Source of the DNA: Streptomyces agglomeratus
GTDB taxonomy: Bacteria; Actinomycetota; Actinomycetes; Streptomycetales; Streptomycetaceae
DNA: 64,000 nt
Direction of reading: 5' to 3'
NCBI RefSeq assembly: GCF_001746415.1
Contig: NZ_MEHJ01000001.1
Location: forward strand, 7,446,501 to 7,510,500
The position numbers and the translations under genes are program-made. Position 1 is the stretch's first letter. Each line of letters begins with the position of its first letter. Below are positions 25,542-35,136 of the stretch, piece after piece. The notes under the pieces were generated by a model that saw only the letters and a list, made by a program, of their open reading frames with translations, had not been told where the DNA came from and did not search any database.

Positions 25542-26530
25542 GGCGCGATCACCCCCGGCAGCTTCGGGTAGGCGCTGACCTGCCACAGGGCATCCAGACC
25601 GGTCAGGAAGCGGACCAGGCGCTGGAGCCCCATGCCGAAACCGGCGCTGGGGGACAGCCCCTCGCGGGCCAGCTCCAGGTACCAGGCGTACTTCGCCGGG
25701 TTCTCGCCGCTCTCCCGCATCCGGGTGACGATCGTCGCGTAGTCGGCCTCCCGCTCGCTGCCGCTGACCAGCTCGCCGTAACCGCCGTGCGCGATGAGGT
25801 CGAAGTTGCGCAGTACGCCGGGACGCGCGGGGTCCTCCCGGTCGTAGAAGCCGCGCGAGCCCTTGGGGTAGTCGTTGACGAAGAAGGGGCAGCCGGCGTC
25901 CAGGGACAAGATCCGCTCGGCCTCCCAGTCGATCTCCGCGTCCGGGCTCTGCGCGTGACCGAGCGCGGCCAGCCGGGCGACGGCCTCCTCGTGCGTGCAC
26001 GTCTCGAACTTCCCGGCCCGCAGCTCGTCGAACTCGCTTTCGCTGCGGCCCAGTTCGCGAAGGACATCGGGGACGGCCGTCCACACGTGCTCCACCACCC
26101 GGGCCAGCAGCCCGGCGGCGATCTCCTGCACGTCCTGCCGGCTCGCCCCGGCCATCTCCACGTCGATCTGGTGGAACTCCACCAGGTGCCGGCCGGTGCC
26201 GGCGGTCTCGGGCGGCTCCACCCGTACGTTCGGGGCGATGTAGAACAGCTTCGGGAAGCCGCTCAACGACGCCTGCTTGTAGAGGATCGCGCTGGTCATC
26301 AGCTTGTACGGCTGACCGTAGTAGTCCACGTCGAGAGCCTTGGCGCCCCGCCCGCCCGGATCGGTGACCGGGCCCACCAGCGGGGGCAGCAGCTCGATGA
26401 AGCCCTCGCCGCGCAGGAACTCCCGCGTCGCGTACAGCGCTTCCTGCTGGACGAGCATCGCCGACCGCAGACGCGGCGACCTCAAGTGCTCACCGAGAGG
26501 CGGAGGCGTGGGGGTGTGGGCGTGTTCCAT
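25538..26530 (-). CDS. Asparagine synthetase A / asparaginyl-tRNA synthetase-like ligase without anticodon domain
   Basis: A 330-aa class II aminoacyl-tRNA-synthetase catalytic core. Motif 2 appears as VRVEPPETAGTGRHLVEFHQ and motif 3 as GFGMGLQRLVRFLTG, with the Asp/Asn-type FFVNDYPKGSRGFYDRED and LIAHGGYGELVSGSEREAD. The N-terminal OB-fold tRNA-binding domain is missing, as in archaeal asparagine synthetase A-type paralogues. It should therefore activate an acidic amino acid as the adenylate and pass it to ammonia or another amine. After two 3-methylaspartate-forming genes, the likely substrate is 3-methylaspartate (product 3-methylasparagine or an amide). That is inference. Confidence 0.75.
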   Translation of the reverse strand: MEHAHTPTPPPLGEHLRSPRLRSAMLVQQEALYATREFLRGEGFIELLPPLVGPVTDPGGRGAKALDVDYYGQPYKLMTSAILYKQASLSGFPKLFYIAPNVRVEPPETAGTGRHLVEFHQIDVEMAGASRQDVQEIAAGLLARVVEHVWTAVPDVLRELGRSESEFDELRAGKFETCTHEEAVARLAALGHAQSPDAEIDWEAERILSLDAGCPFFVNDYPKGSRGFYDREDPARPGVLRNFDLIAHGGYGELVSGSEREADYATIVTRMRESGENPAKYAWYLELAREGLSPSAGFGMGLQRLVRFLTGLDALWQVSAYPKLPGVIAP

Positions 26531-26567
26531 GTCGGTCGACTCCAGACGGTCGGGGGATCAGGAAAGG

Positions 26568-27941
26568 TCAGTCGGTGACGGGGGCGTCGTAGCGGGCCGC
26601 GACGCCGTGCAGCGCGGCCAGCAGCCCGTCGGAGGTCAAGGGAGTGCGGGCGCCGCCCGGGGCGAGGTACGGCACGACCGGCATCGCCCCGGTCTCCGCC
26701 CAGCGCAGCCGGCCGCCGGAGTCGACGAAGCTGCGGGAGCGGCCCGCGTTGTCGGGGTGCAGGCAGTACGGAACGTCCAGTACGCCCCGTGCGAAAGCGG
26801 TGCGCAGGGCGCGCCCGAGGTCCGTGCCCAGTTCCAGTACGGCCTCGACGAAGGCCCGCGCCTCGCGGTACACCTCGCTGTCGGCCGTCTCGGCGGACCA
26901 CGGCTTTGTCAGCGGCGGCTGTTCGCGGCGGGCGGCACGTTCCGCGCTCGCCGCCGCGGTCCTCAGGGCGCGTACGTTCTCCCGTACGGTCGGGATGCGG
27001 TGCGCCTCGGCCGCCGTCTTGACGATCAGCCGCTGCGCCCCGGCGTGCACGGCCAGCCGGGCGGAGCCCTCCAGCAGTCGCCTCGCACCGTGCTCGGTCC
27101 GGGGGAACACCCCCATGTACGTGTAGAGCACCACGTGCCGGTCGGTCTCCGGGGGCAGGAACTCGGCGGCCAGCCGGTGCAGGGCCCGTACGGCCTCGGT
27201 GTCCTGCACGGGGTCGGTCTGCTGGGCGTAGCTGAGGGAGACGCTGCGGATGCCGTGCCGGGTGAAGAAGAGGCCCTCCAGCAGGCTGAGCGCCACCAGG
27301 AGCCCCGGGGGGCAGAGCTGTCCGAGCATGCAGCCGCCGAAGCTCTCCACGTGCGGCACCCCGGGATCGGGGACCAGCGTCGCGAGGAGTTCGCAGGCCC
27401 GCGCCCAGTTGGTCACCGACTCCGCGAGCGGGGTGCGGCCGTAGGGCAGGCAGTACGAGACCGGCCCGCCCTCGGTGGCGTCCAGGCCGGCCGCGGCGAG
27501 GGCTCGGACGATGGCCTCGGGCCGCGAGGAGCCGTGCCGTACCTGCACGGGGAACGAGGGGCCGAGGATCCCGTCGAGCATGGCCCGGGTCCGCTCCGCG
27601 GGGTGGGCGGCGATCGGGTACCCGTTGAGCGGGACGCCCTCCGCGAGGGCCGCGCGGGCCGCCGCGTGGTCACCGACCCGGGTGTAGCTGTCGATGGTGA
27701 GGGTGCCGACTGTGGCCGCCGCCACGGACCGGGTGCCGGCCAGGCCCGCCCGCATGCGATCCGGGTCGGCGAACCCCATCCGGGGCTGGACCACCAGCCG
27801 GCCCGCCGCCGCGGCCCGCGCTACGAACCCGCCGAAGGAGGCCGGTCCGGGCACGCCGGGCCCGGCGGACCGGTGACCGGGGCGGAGGTCGCCGTCCCGG
27901 CGGTCCGCCGGGGGAGCGAGGAGCGCACCGGCGGAACTCAT
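26568..27941 (-). CDS. glmE: Glutamate (methylaspartate) mutase epsilon subunit
   Basis: A 457-aa TIM-barrel subunit of adenosylcobalamin-dependent glutamate mutase, which rearranges L-glutamate to threo-3-methyl-L-aspartate. Family blocks include VVQPRMGFADPDRMRAGL, LTIDSYTRVGDHAAA, NGYPIAAHP, VRHGSSRPEAIV, EGGPVSYCLPYGRTPL and ESFGGCMLGQLCPPGLLVAL. The ATG at 27941 overlaps the sigma-subunit stop (ATGA). In friulimicin, vicenistatin and similar clusters the same pair supplies 3-methylaspartate as a building block, and I infer the same here. Confidence 0.9.
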   Translation of the reverse strand: MSSAGALLAPPADRRDGDLRPGHRSAGPGVPGPASFGGFVARAAAAGRLVVQPRMGFADPDRMRAGLAGTRSVAAATVGTLTIDSYTRVGDHAAARAALAEGVPLNGYPIAAHPAERTRAMLDGILGPSFPVQVRHGSSRPEAIVRALAAAGLDATEGGPVSYCLPYGRTPLAESVTNWARACELLATLVPDPGVPHVESFGGCMLGQLCPPGLLVALSLLEGLFFTRHGIRSVSLSYAQQTDPVQDTEAVRALHRLAAEFLPPETDRHVVLYTYMGVFPRTEHGARRLLEGSARLAVHAGAQRLIVKTAAEAHRIPTVRENVRALRTAAASAERAARREQPPLTKPWSAETADSEVYREARAFVEAVLELGTDLGRALRTAFARGVLDVPYCLHPDNAGRSRSFVDSGGRLRWAETGAMPVVPYLAPGGARTPLTSDGLLAALHGVAARYDAPVTD

Positions 27942-28378
27942 GCCACGGCCCGGGGCGCTGTCGGCGCGGGCGCGGCGGCCAGCGCGGCCGTGAACGCGCG
28001 CAGGGCCTCGACGTCCCCGTCGTCGAAGACCGCGGTGCAGCCCGCGTCCAGGAGCAGAGCCCGCTGGGCCGGGTCGGCCCGGCCGGCGACGCCGAGCTTG
28101 CCTCCGACGACCACCGGGACCTGAACTCCGGCGGACCGCAGGGCTCGTACGGCGGACAGGCCGTCGCGGTAGCCGTGGCCGTTGACGCTGCTGACGACGA
28201 CCAGCTCGGGCCGGGGCTCCGCACAGGCCGCCACGAGCAGGTCGTCGGGAACGCACGGGCCCAGGCCGGTCACCCGGTGCCCCTGCTCCTCCATGAACAG
28301 CTGGAGGTAGACAAGGTTCCAGGTGTGGGAATCCGATGCAGTACCGGCCAGCAGTATCTTCAAACTCCGTCGTCGCAT
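27938..28378 (-). CDS. glmS: Glutamate (methylaspartate) mutase sigma (B12-binding) subunit
   Basis: A 146-aa cobalamin-binding Rossmann-like domain. The His ligand motif reads SDSHTWNLVYL: Asp and His of DxHxxG are present, but the Gly is Asn. This is followed by SSVNGHGYRDGL and VVVGGKLGV. It forms the AdoCbl-dependent glutamate mutase with the epsilon subunit. The ATG at 28378 has no ribosome-binding site, but a TATATT hexamer lies 6 nt upstream, so the mRNA may be leaderless. It is the first gene of the seven-gene precursor/export operon. Confidence 0.88.
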   Translation of the reverse strand: MRRRSLKILLAGTASDSHTWNLVYLQLFMEEQGHRVTGLGPCVPDDLLVAACAEPRPELVVVSSVNGHGYRDGLSAVRALRSAGVQVPVVVGGKLGVAGRADPAQRALLLDAGCTAVFDDGDVEALRAFTAALAAAPAPTAPRAVA

Positions 28379-28390
28379 GCCCAAAATATA
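28379..28390 (-). promoter_or_regulatory. Candidate -10 box for a leaderless transcript
   Basis: On the - strand TATATT ends 6 nt before the ATG at 28378, so transcription would start at or next to the start codon. The AT-rich hexamer stands out in this GC-rich DNA. I see no good -35 hexamer. Confidence 0.45.
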
Positions 28391-28501
28391 GGAACGGATG
28401 AGGGGAGAAAGAGGAAGTTGCGGCGGCAGAAGCGGCGGAATCAAGGAAAGCGGGAAACCGCACGGCCGGCCCAACTGACGGTGCCTTCCGGGGAAAACGC
28501 C

Positions 28502-28535
28502 GAGCCGCGGTCCGGAATTCTCCGGACCGCGGCTC
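28502..28535 (-). terminator. Hairpin between mbtH and the glutamate mutase operon
   Basis: GAGCCGCGGTCCGGA and its exact complement form a 15-bp stem around a 4-nt loop (ATTC). It lies about 40 nt past the MbtH stop and separates the NRPS transcript from the precursor/export operon. Confidence 0.75.
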
Positions 28536-28576
28536 TCGGTCTTCGAGCTGCGCCCCCTGGGCGGCGGGGCGGGGGA

Positions 28577-28783
28577 TCAGGCGTACTGGGCGAGCAGGCT
28601 CTTCGGCCGGATGTCGGTCCAGTGCTCCTCGACGTACGCCAGTGCCTCGTCCCTGGCTCCGGCCCCCCACACACTGTCCCAGCCTGCGGGTATCTCGCTG
28701 AACGCCGGCCACAGGGCGTGCTGGCCCTCGGCGTTGACCACCACGTGGAAGCTGCCCTCGGTGTCGTCGAAGGGGTTCGTCAT
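28577..28783 (-). CDS. mbtH: MbtH family protein
   Basis: A 68-aa MbtH-like protein ([34 protein letters not shown], then [18 protein letters not shown]). It has the conserved Trp residues that dock onto adenylation domains. MbtH proteins are chaperones or activators of NRPS A domains. Its ATG overlaps the stop of the TE-containing NRPS (ATGA), so it is made with that protein and could also serve the free A-PCP didomain. Confidence 0.95.
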   Translation of the reverse strand: MTNPFDDTEGSFHVVVNAEGQHALWPAFSEIPAGWDSVWGAGARDEALAYVEEHWTDIRPKSLLAQYA

Positions 28784-31700
28784 GACAGACTCCTCATTTT
28801 CTCGGAAAGAATACGGCCGATCAATTCAAGGGGTTCGGGTTCGCCCATCCTGGTATGGATGACACCGACGGTGTGCCTTTCAATTGCTCCTTCCACGTAG
28901 GGGATCCAGGATTCGCAAAGGGTGTTCTCCGGGGCGCCTTCTCCCTGAGCCGCGAAGAACAGCATGTCCGTCTTCACCGGCCGTGGCGCGTAAAGGTTCA
29001 TGATTTCTGCGTGATCGATGGAGGCGCCGATCACCGAGCGGATCTCGCCGTCGGAGAAACCGCCCAGCACCGGGTCGGTCTCCCGCACGAGCCCGATCAG
29101 GGCCGCAACGTCGAAGGGGGCGTCCTCGGGTTCGTCCGTGGCGTCGCCGACCAGCATCTCCCGCTTCTGCGCCGGGGTCATCCGCCGGCGCTCCGGCTCC
29201 GTGGGCAGCAGGTGCACGTCCATCATGGCCAGCAGCCCGGTCCGCTCGCCCAGTTCGGCCAGCCGCACCGCCAGGGCGTGCGCGACGGTTCCGCCGAACG
29301 ACCAGCCGAGGAAGTGGTACGGGCCGTGCGGCCGCACCCGCCGGATGTGCTCCAGGTAGTCCTCGGCCATCTCCTCGACCGACCGGGGACTGTGCCCGAG
29401 TTCCGACAGCGCCCGTGCCTGGATCGCGTAGAGCGGCTGGTCCGGCCCCAGGTGCCGGCCCAGACCCACGTACGACCAGCCCACGCCCGTACCCGGGTGG
29501 ATCGCGAACAACGGCGGGCGGGAGCCGCCCGGCTGGAGCGGCAGCAGCACCCCCATCGGGTCAAAGCCCGACGGCTCGTCGGCGAGCAGCCTCGCGACCG
29601 TCGGCGTACGGAACAGGTCCCGTACGCCCCTCTCCAGACCCAGCGCGGTGCGCATCCGGCTCACCAGCCGGACCCCGAGCAGCGAATGCCCGCCCAGCGT
29701 GAAGAAGTTGTCGTCGATACCCACCCCGTCGACGCCGAGGATCTCCTCGAACAGCCCGCACAGCACCTCCTCGCGCGGGGTGCGCGGCGGGCGCCCGGAC
29801 GGGGCCGCCGCGGGTGCGGGCGCCGGCAGCGCCTTGCGGTCCGGCTTGCCGTTCACGGTCAGCGGGATCTCGTCCAGCAGGACCGCCGCCGCGGGCACCA
29901 TGTGCTCGGGGAGCTCACCGCCCGCCCAGCGCAGCAGTTCCTCCCCGTCCAGCGCGTGGCCGGCGCGCGGGACGGCGTACGCCACCAGGCGTTTCCCGCC
30001 CGGCCCGTCGTCGAAGACGACCACCGCCACCTGCCCGACGCCCGGGTGCCGGGCCAGGGTCTCCTCTATCTCGCCGGGCTCGATCCGGAAGCCGCGCAGC
30101 TTGATCTGGCCGTCCGCCCGTCCCAGGAAGCGCAGTTCGCCGTCGGCCGTCCAGTGCACCAGGTCGCCGGTGCGGTACATGCGGCTGCCGTCGGCGGCGA
30201 ACGGGTCGGCGACGAACCGCTCCGCCGTCAGCCCCGGCCGGCCCAGATAGCCGCGGGCGACCTGGGTGCCCGCCAGGTACATCTCCCCGGCCACGCCCAC
30301 CGGAACCGGCCGCATACGCTCGTCCAGGACGTGCACCCGGGTGTTGTCCAGCGCCGCGCCGAGGTACACCCCCGGCAGGGTGCGGCAGCCGGTGTCCAGA
30401 CGCTGGTGGTGGGAGGCGAACGTGGTCTCGGTCGGGCCGTAGCTGTGCACCAGAACCGTGTCCGGGCAGTGGTCCAGGACCCGCTGGAGGGCGGCCGGCG
30501 AGGCCACGTCGCCGCCGGTCCACACCTCGTCCAGCAGCTTCAGGGTGTCCAGCCCCTCGTCGGCCATGATGTGGAACAGGCCCATCGTGAAGTAGGCCGC
30601 CGTCACCCCGTGGGCGCGGATCGCGTGGTCCAGCTCGGCGAGGTCCGTACCGGAACCCGAGGCGAACACCAGCTCACCGCCGTTCAGCAGCGGCACCCAC
30701 AGCTCGTACGTGGAGGCGTCGAAGCCGATCGCCGAATGCACCAGCATGCGGCGGTGGCGGGAGTGGTCCCAGCAGCGGTCCGTGACCAGCTCCACGACGT
30801 TGCGGTGGGTAACCCCGACCCCCTTCGGCTGGCCGGTCGAGCCCGAGGTGAACATGACGTACATCAGGGCGTCCTCGCCCACCGCCACCCTCGGGTCGGT
30901 GCGCCGGCAGCCGGGCACCGGAGTGTCCGCCGACAGCACCCGTACCCCTGCCGCCAGTTGCCGGGCCACCGGGGCCGCGTCGGCGTACGCCTCCTGGGTG
31001 ACGAGCGCCCGCGCTCCCGTGTCCTCCATGATCATGGCGATCCTGGCGTCCGGCAGCCGGGGGTCCAGCGGCACGTACGCCGCCCCGCACTTCAGGGCCG
31101 CCAGCGCCGCCACCAGCAGGTGCGGGGTGCGGTCGAGCAGCAGCCCGACCGCGCCGTGCGGCCGCGTTCCGGCCTCGATCAGCCGGTGGGCCAGCGCGTT
31201 CGCGCGGGCGTTGAGCTCGGCGAAGGTGAGGGTCTCCTCCTCGTACCGGACCGCGACCGCCCGTGGGGTGCGGCGGACCTGCTCCTCGAACCGCTCGTGG
31301 ACCAGACCGGGGAGCACCCGAGGCACCTCGGTGGCGTTGTAGCGCACCAGGATCCGGTCCGCCTCCTCCGCCGACAGCAGCGGCACGTCGCCGATCCGCG
31401 TCGCCGGGTCGGCGGCCACCGTACGCAGCAGCCGTGCCACGTGCGCCGCCAACTGGGCGGCGGTGCCCGCGTCGAAGAGGTCCAGGGCGTACTCCAGCAC
31501 CCCGGCCAGGCCCGCCGGGGCACCGGAGGCGTCCCGGGTCTCCCGCAGCGCCAGCGTCAGGTCGAACTTGGTGAAACCCGACTCGGCGGCCACCGGCGTG
31601 CCGGCCAGCGGTGAGCCGTCGGCGGCGGTCCGGTCGGCCGGGTGCACCTGCACCATCACCTGCACCAGCGGGTGGTGGGCGGTGGACCGCACCGGGTTCA

Positions 31701-34700
31701 GCTCCTCGACGACCAGGTCGAAGGGGAGCTGCTGGTGGGCGAAGGCCGCCAGATCGCTCTCCCTGACCCGGTCCAGCAGCTCGGCGAAGGGCGGGTTCCC
31801 AGAGGTGTCGGTGCGCAGGACCAGCGTGTTGACGAAGAACCCGACCAGCTCGTCCAGCGCCTGGTCGTCCCGGCCCGCGACCACCGTGCCCAGCGGCAGG
31901 TCGGTGCCCGCGCCGTGCCGCGTCAGCACGGCGGCCAGGGCGGCCTGCACCACCATCAGCAGGGTCGCGCCGTGCTCCAGGGCCAGCGCCTCCAGCCGGG
32001 CGTGGGTGTCCGCGTCCAGGCCCGTGACCGGCGTGGCCGCGCCCCGGTGCGAGGCGTCGGCCGGCCGGGTCCGCGCGGGGGTCAGCTCCAGCACGGGCGG
32101 GGCGCCGGCCAGCCGGTCCCGCCAGTACGCGGTCTGCTCGGCGGCCACCGGCCCGGCCAGCATCCGCTGCTCCCACAGGGTGTAGTCCGCGTACTGCACC
32201 GGCAGCGGCTCCCAGGCGGGGGCGGCGCCACCGAGACGGGCGGTGTACGCGGCGGCGAGATCCGCCAGCAGCGGCCCCGCCGACCAGCCGTCGGCCGCGA
32301 TGTGATGCACCAGCAGCACCAGCGTCTGCCCGCCCGGCTCACGGCCACCGTCGCTCCCCGAGGCCCGCTCCGGCCCGTCGACGGTCCCCGGTCCGGACGC
32401 CGTCTCGATGAGCCAGGCCCGGAACGGGATCTCCCCGGCCAGGTCGAACACGTGCCCCGCCGCCGCGTCCACGGCCGCCGCGACGCCCTCCGGGCCGGTC
32501 CGTGCCACCTCCAGCACCGGCCGGACCGCCTCCCGCACCTCCTGGTACGGGAGGCCGTCCCGCGCCGGGTACACGGTCCGCAGCACCTCGTGGCGTTCCG
32601 CCGTGTCGGCGAGCGCGTGGGCCAGCACGGCCGGGTCCAGCGGTCGGTCCGGCCGCAGCACGAACGGGATGTTGTACGAACGGCCCGGCCCCTCCAGCTG
32701 GTCGACGAACCACAGGCGGCGCTGCGCGTACGACAGGGGCAGCCGCTCCGGCCGGTCCGCGCGCGGCACCACGCCCAGCACGGGCCAGCCCTCGGCCGCC
32801 GCCTCGGCACCTCCCGTGTCCCGCGACGCGGCGGCGATCCGCCCGGCCAGTCCGGCCGGGGTGGGCGCGAGGAACAGGTCCCGCAGCCGAAGGTCCACGC
32901 CGAGCGCGGCCCGCACCCGGTTCATCAGCCGTACGCCCGCCATCGAATGGCCGCCGACGGCGAAGAAGTTGTCGTCCGGGCCGACCGTGTCCCGGCCGGT
33001 GATGTCGGCGAAGATCCCGCACAGCGCGGCCACGGTCCCCGGATCGGCCGCGCTCTCGCCCCCTGCCCGCGCGGGCTCCTCGCAGGAGAGCGCCGTACGG
33101 GCCGCCCGGGCGTCCAGCGCGGCCCGCTCGGCCGCCGACAGCAGCGGAGCCGAGCGCACCGGTGCGTCCCCGGCCTCGGCGAACCGGGTCAGGGCCCGTA
33201 CGTACACGTCGAGCAGCAGCCGGGCCGTGGCCTCGTCGAACAGGTCCTCGGCGTAGGTCCACCACAGCGTGAGACCGCCGTGCCCGGGACGGGCCACACA
33301 CGTCACGGCGAGGTCGAACTTGGCCACCTCCAGGCCGGTCTCCTCGTACCGGCCGCCGAGCGTCGCGCCGACGCGCACCGCACGGGGGTCCGTGCCGGCG
33401 TCTTCCTCCTGCACCGCCAGGGTCACCTGGAACAGCGGGTTGGCACCGGGCGCGCGGCGCGGGTTGAGGAGCTCCACCAACCGGTCGAAGGGCAGTTCCT
33501 GGTGGGCGTACGCGCCGAGCGCGGCGTCCCGGGCCCGGGCCACCAGCTCCGCGGGGCCCGCCTCCCCGGACACGTCGGTGCGCAGTACCAGGGAGTTGAC
33601 GAAGAAGCCGACCAGCTCGTCGAGGGCCTCGTCGGAACGCCCGGCGACCGGTGTGCCGATCGCCACGTCGGGACCGCCGCCGCAGGCGTCCAGCGCGGTG
33701 GCGAGCGCCGCGTGCGCCACCATCAGCAGACTGGCGTCCGCTCCACCGGCCAGCGCGGCCAGCCGCGCGTGGGTCCCGGCGTCCAGTACGGCGGTGAGCG
33801 TGCCGGCCCGGCCGCTCGGTGTGGCAGGCCGGGGCCGGTCGGCGGGCAGGTCCAGCAGGGGCGGCAGCCCGGCGAGGGCGCCTTGCCAGTACGCGGCCAG
33901 GGCGGTGTCGTTCTCCAGCAGTTCCTGCTGCCAGAGCGTGTAGTCGGCGTACTGCACCGGCAGCGGCTCCCAGGCGGGGCCGTGACCGGCGAGGCGCGCG
34001 TCGTAGGCGGCGCCCAGGTCCCGCAGGAGCGGTCCCACCGACCAGCCGTCGGTGGCGATGTGGTGGGTGAGCAGGGCCAGCACACCGCTGCCGCCGTCGT
34101 CCGGCACGAAGAGGGCGGCGCGGACCGGGAGTTCGGCCTCCAGGTCGAAGGTGCCGGCGGTGAAGCGGGCGACCTCGGCGGCCACTTCGGCTTCCGGGCA
34201 GGAACGCACGGTCAGCTCGGGGCGCGGCCGGTCCAGCACGTGCTGGCGGGGCTCCCCGGCCGCGTCCGCCGGGTAGAGGGTGCGCAGCACCTCGTGGCGC
34301 TCCAACACGTCGGCGAGGGCGGCGTGCAGCGCGTCCCGGTCCGGTACGGAGTCCAGGCGGAGCACCACCGGCAGGTTGTACGTCGGAGCCGGGCCCTCCA
34401 GGCGGTTGAGGAACCACAGCCGCCGCTGGGCGAACGACAGCGGCACCCGCTCCCCGGGCACGCCGGCCGCCCCGAGGTCCACGGTGGCCCCGGCGGACAG
34501 GGCCGGCAGCAGCTCCCGCAGCTCCGGCACATCGGCGGCGCCCGCGGACCCCGCGCGCAGGGCCGCCAGCAGGGCGACGACCCGGCCGATGCCTTCCCCG
34601 GCCTCCGCGGCCCCCGCTCCGCCGTCCTCCGCGAACCCGGCCGCGGGGCCGGCCTCCCGGTCGGCGCGCAGGGCGACCGCCAGGGCCAGCTGCCCGTACG

Positions 34701-34821
34701 TCGTCCGGCGCTCACCGTGCACCAGCGCGACCCGCTCCGGACCGGTGGCGACCTGTACGTCGAACCGGTCCAGGGGGCCGGTCCCCGGGGCGGCAGAGGC
34801 GGGGGGAGCGGTCGAGGGCAT
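28780..34821 (-). CDS. NRPS: (A relic)-C-PCP-C-A-PCP-TE, terminal synthetase
   Basis: A 2013-aa synthetase. Residues about 25-110 are a relic of an A-domain N-terminus ([20 protein letters not shown]). Next come C1 (about 126-560, HHIATDGW), PCP1 ([10 protein letters not shown]), C2 (HHIAADGW), a full A domain (about 1135-1630; [26 protein letters not shown]), PCP2 ([10 protein letters not shown]) and a thioesterase (GWSFGG). PCP1 has no cis A domain. By alignment to GrsA I read the A-domain pocket as D-A-Y-G-W-G-S-F-A-K, which I cannot match to a known substrate. The ATG at 34821 follows GGAGG. The TE releases the finished peptide, by hydrolysis or cyclisation. Confidence 0.92.
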   Translation of the reverse strand: MPSTAPPASAAPGTGPLDRFDVQVATGPERVALVHGERRTTYGQLALAVALRADREAGPAAGFAEDGGAGAAEAGEGIGRVVALLAALRAGSAGAADVPELRELLPALSAGATVDLGAAGVPGERVPLSFAQRRLWFLNRLEGPAPTYNLPVVLRLDSVPDRDALHAALADVLERHEVLRTLYPADAAGEPRQHVLDRPRPELTVRSCPEAEVAAEVARFTAGTFDLEAELPVRAALFVPDDGGSGVLALLTHHIATDGWSVGPLLRDLGAAYDARLAGHGPAWEPLPVQYADYTLWQQELLENDTALAAYWQGALAGLPPLLDLPADRPRPATPSGRAGTLTAVLDAGTHARLAALAGGADASLLMVAHAALATALDACGGGPDVAIGTPVAGRSDEALDELVGFFVNSLVLRTDVSGEAGPAELVARARDAALGAYAHQELPFDRLVELLNPRRAPGANPLFQVTLAVQEEDAGTDPRAVRVGATLGGRYEETGLEVAKFDLAVTCVARPGHGGLTLWWTYAEDLFDEATARLLLDVYVRALTRFAEAGDAPVRSAPLLSAAERAALDARAARTALSCEEPARAGGESAADPGTVAALCGIFADITGRDTVGPDDNFFAVGGHSMAGVRLMNRVRAALGVDLRLRDLFLAPTPAGLAGRIAAASRDTGGAEAAAEGWPVLGVVPRADRPERLPLSYAQRRLWFVDQLEGPGRSYNIPFVLRPDRPLDPAVLAHALADTAERHEVLRTVYPARDGLPYQEVREAVRPVLEVARTGPEGVAAAVDAAAGHVFDLAGEIPFRAWLIETASGPGTVDGPERASGSDGGREPGGQTLVLLVHHIAADGWSAGPLLADLAAAYTARLGGAAPAWEPLPVQYADYTLWEQRMLAGPVAAEQTAYWRDRLAGAPPVLELTPARTRPADASHRGAATPVTGLDADTHARLEALALEHGATLLMVVQAALAAVLTRHGAGTDLPLGTVVAGRDDQALDELVGFFVNTLVLRTDTSGNPPFAELLDRVRESDLAAFAHQQLPFDLVVEELNPVRSTAHHPLVQVMVQVHPADRTAADGSPLAGTPVAAESGFTKFDLTLALRETRDASGAPAGLAGVLEYALDLFDAGTAAQLAAHVARLLRTVAADPATRIGDVPLLSAEEADRILVRYNATEVPRVLPGLVHERFEEQVRRTPRAVAVRYEEETLTFAELNARANALAHRLIEAGTRPHGAVGLLLDRTPHLLVAALAALKCGAAYVPLDPRLPDARIAMIMEDTGARALVTQEAYADAAPVARQLAAGVRVLSADTPVPGCRRTDPRVAVGEDALMYVMFTSGSTGQPKGVGVTHRNVVELVTDRCWDHSRHRRMLVHSAIGFDASTYELWVPLLNGGELVFASGSGTDLAELDHAIRAHGVTAAYFTMGLFHIMADEGLDTLKLLDEVWTGGDVASPAALQRVLDHCPDTVLVHSYGPTETTFASHHQRLDTGCRTLPGVYLGAALDNTRVHVLDERMRPVPVGVAGEMYLAGTQVARGYLGRPGLTAERFVADPFAADGSRMYRTGDLVHWTADGELRFLGRADGQIKLRGFRIEPGEIEETLARHPGVGQVAVVVFDDGPGGKRLVAYAVPRAGHALDGEELLRWAGGELPEHMVPAAAVLLDEIPLTVNGKPDRKALPAPAPAAAPSGRPPRTPREEVLCGLFEEILGVDGVGIDDNFFTLGGHSLLGVRLVSRMRTALGLERGVRDLFRTPTVARLLADEPSGFDPMGVLLPLQPGGSRPPLFAIHPGTGVGWSYVGLGRHLGPDQPLYAIQARALSELGHSPRSVEEMAEDYLEHIRRVRPHGPYHFLGWSFGGTVAHALAVRLAELGERTGLLAMMDVHLLPTEPERRRMTPAQKREMLVGDATDEPEDAPFDVAALIGLVRETDPVLGGFSDGEIRSVIGASIDHAEIMNLYAPRPVKTDMLFFAAQGEGAPENTLCESWIPYVEGAIERHTVGVIHTRMGEPEPLELIGRILSEKMRSLS

Positions 34822-35047
34822 CGCGTGGCCTCCAGGTGAGGGGTGGTGGGGTCCGGGATCGGGACCTCCTCCCGACTCCGCGCCACCACGCTACGAGCGC
34901 CGCGGCCGACCGGCGGGCAGTCCCCGCGGCAGCTCCGGCCCCTGCCGCTGCCGCCCCGAACTGCCCCTGCACGCACGGGTGGGACTGCACTGTTGGGCGC
35001 CGCCTCGGCACGGCGTACCCGCTGCTCCGGGGCCCCGGCGCGGACGC

Positions 35048-35080
35048 GCCCGAGCCCGCCCGGAGGGGGCGGGCTCGGGC
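35048..35080 (-). terminator. Hairpin in the gap between two NRPS genes
   Basis: GCCCGAGCCCGCC and its exact complement form a 13-bp stem with a 7-nt loop, about 57 nt past the stop of the A-less NRPS. The 315-bp gap (34822-35136) contains no gene, so the terminal NRPS may have its own promoter here. Confidence 0.6.
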
Positions 35081-35136
35081 TGCGCCGGGACCGGCGGGGA
35101 GCATGAGCCCTGCGCTGTCCCGGTGAGCCGGGCCCG

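Noticed and set aside
25538..26530. Housekeeping asparaginyl- or aspartyl-tRNA synthetase
   Set aside because: The N-terminal OB-fold anticodon-binding domain is absent and the gene is embedded in a biosynthetic operon.
28002..28100. Glutamate mutase sigma subunit as a methionine synthase or methylmalonyl-CoA mutase B12 domain
   Set aside because: The length, the neighbouring epsilon subunit and the lack of other domains fit glutamate mutase.
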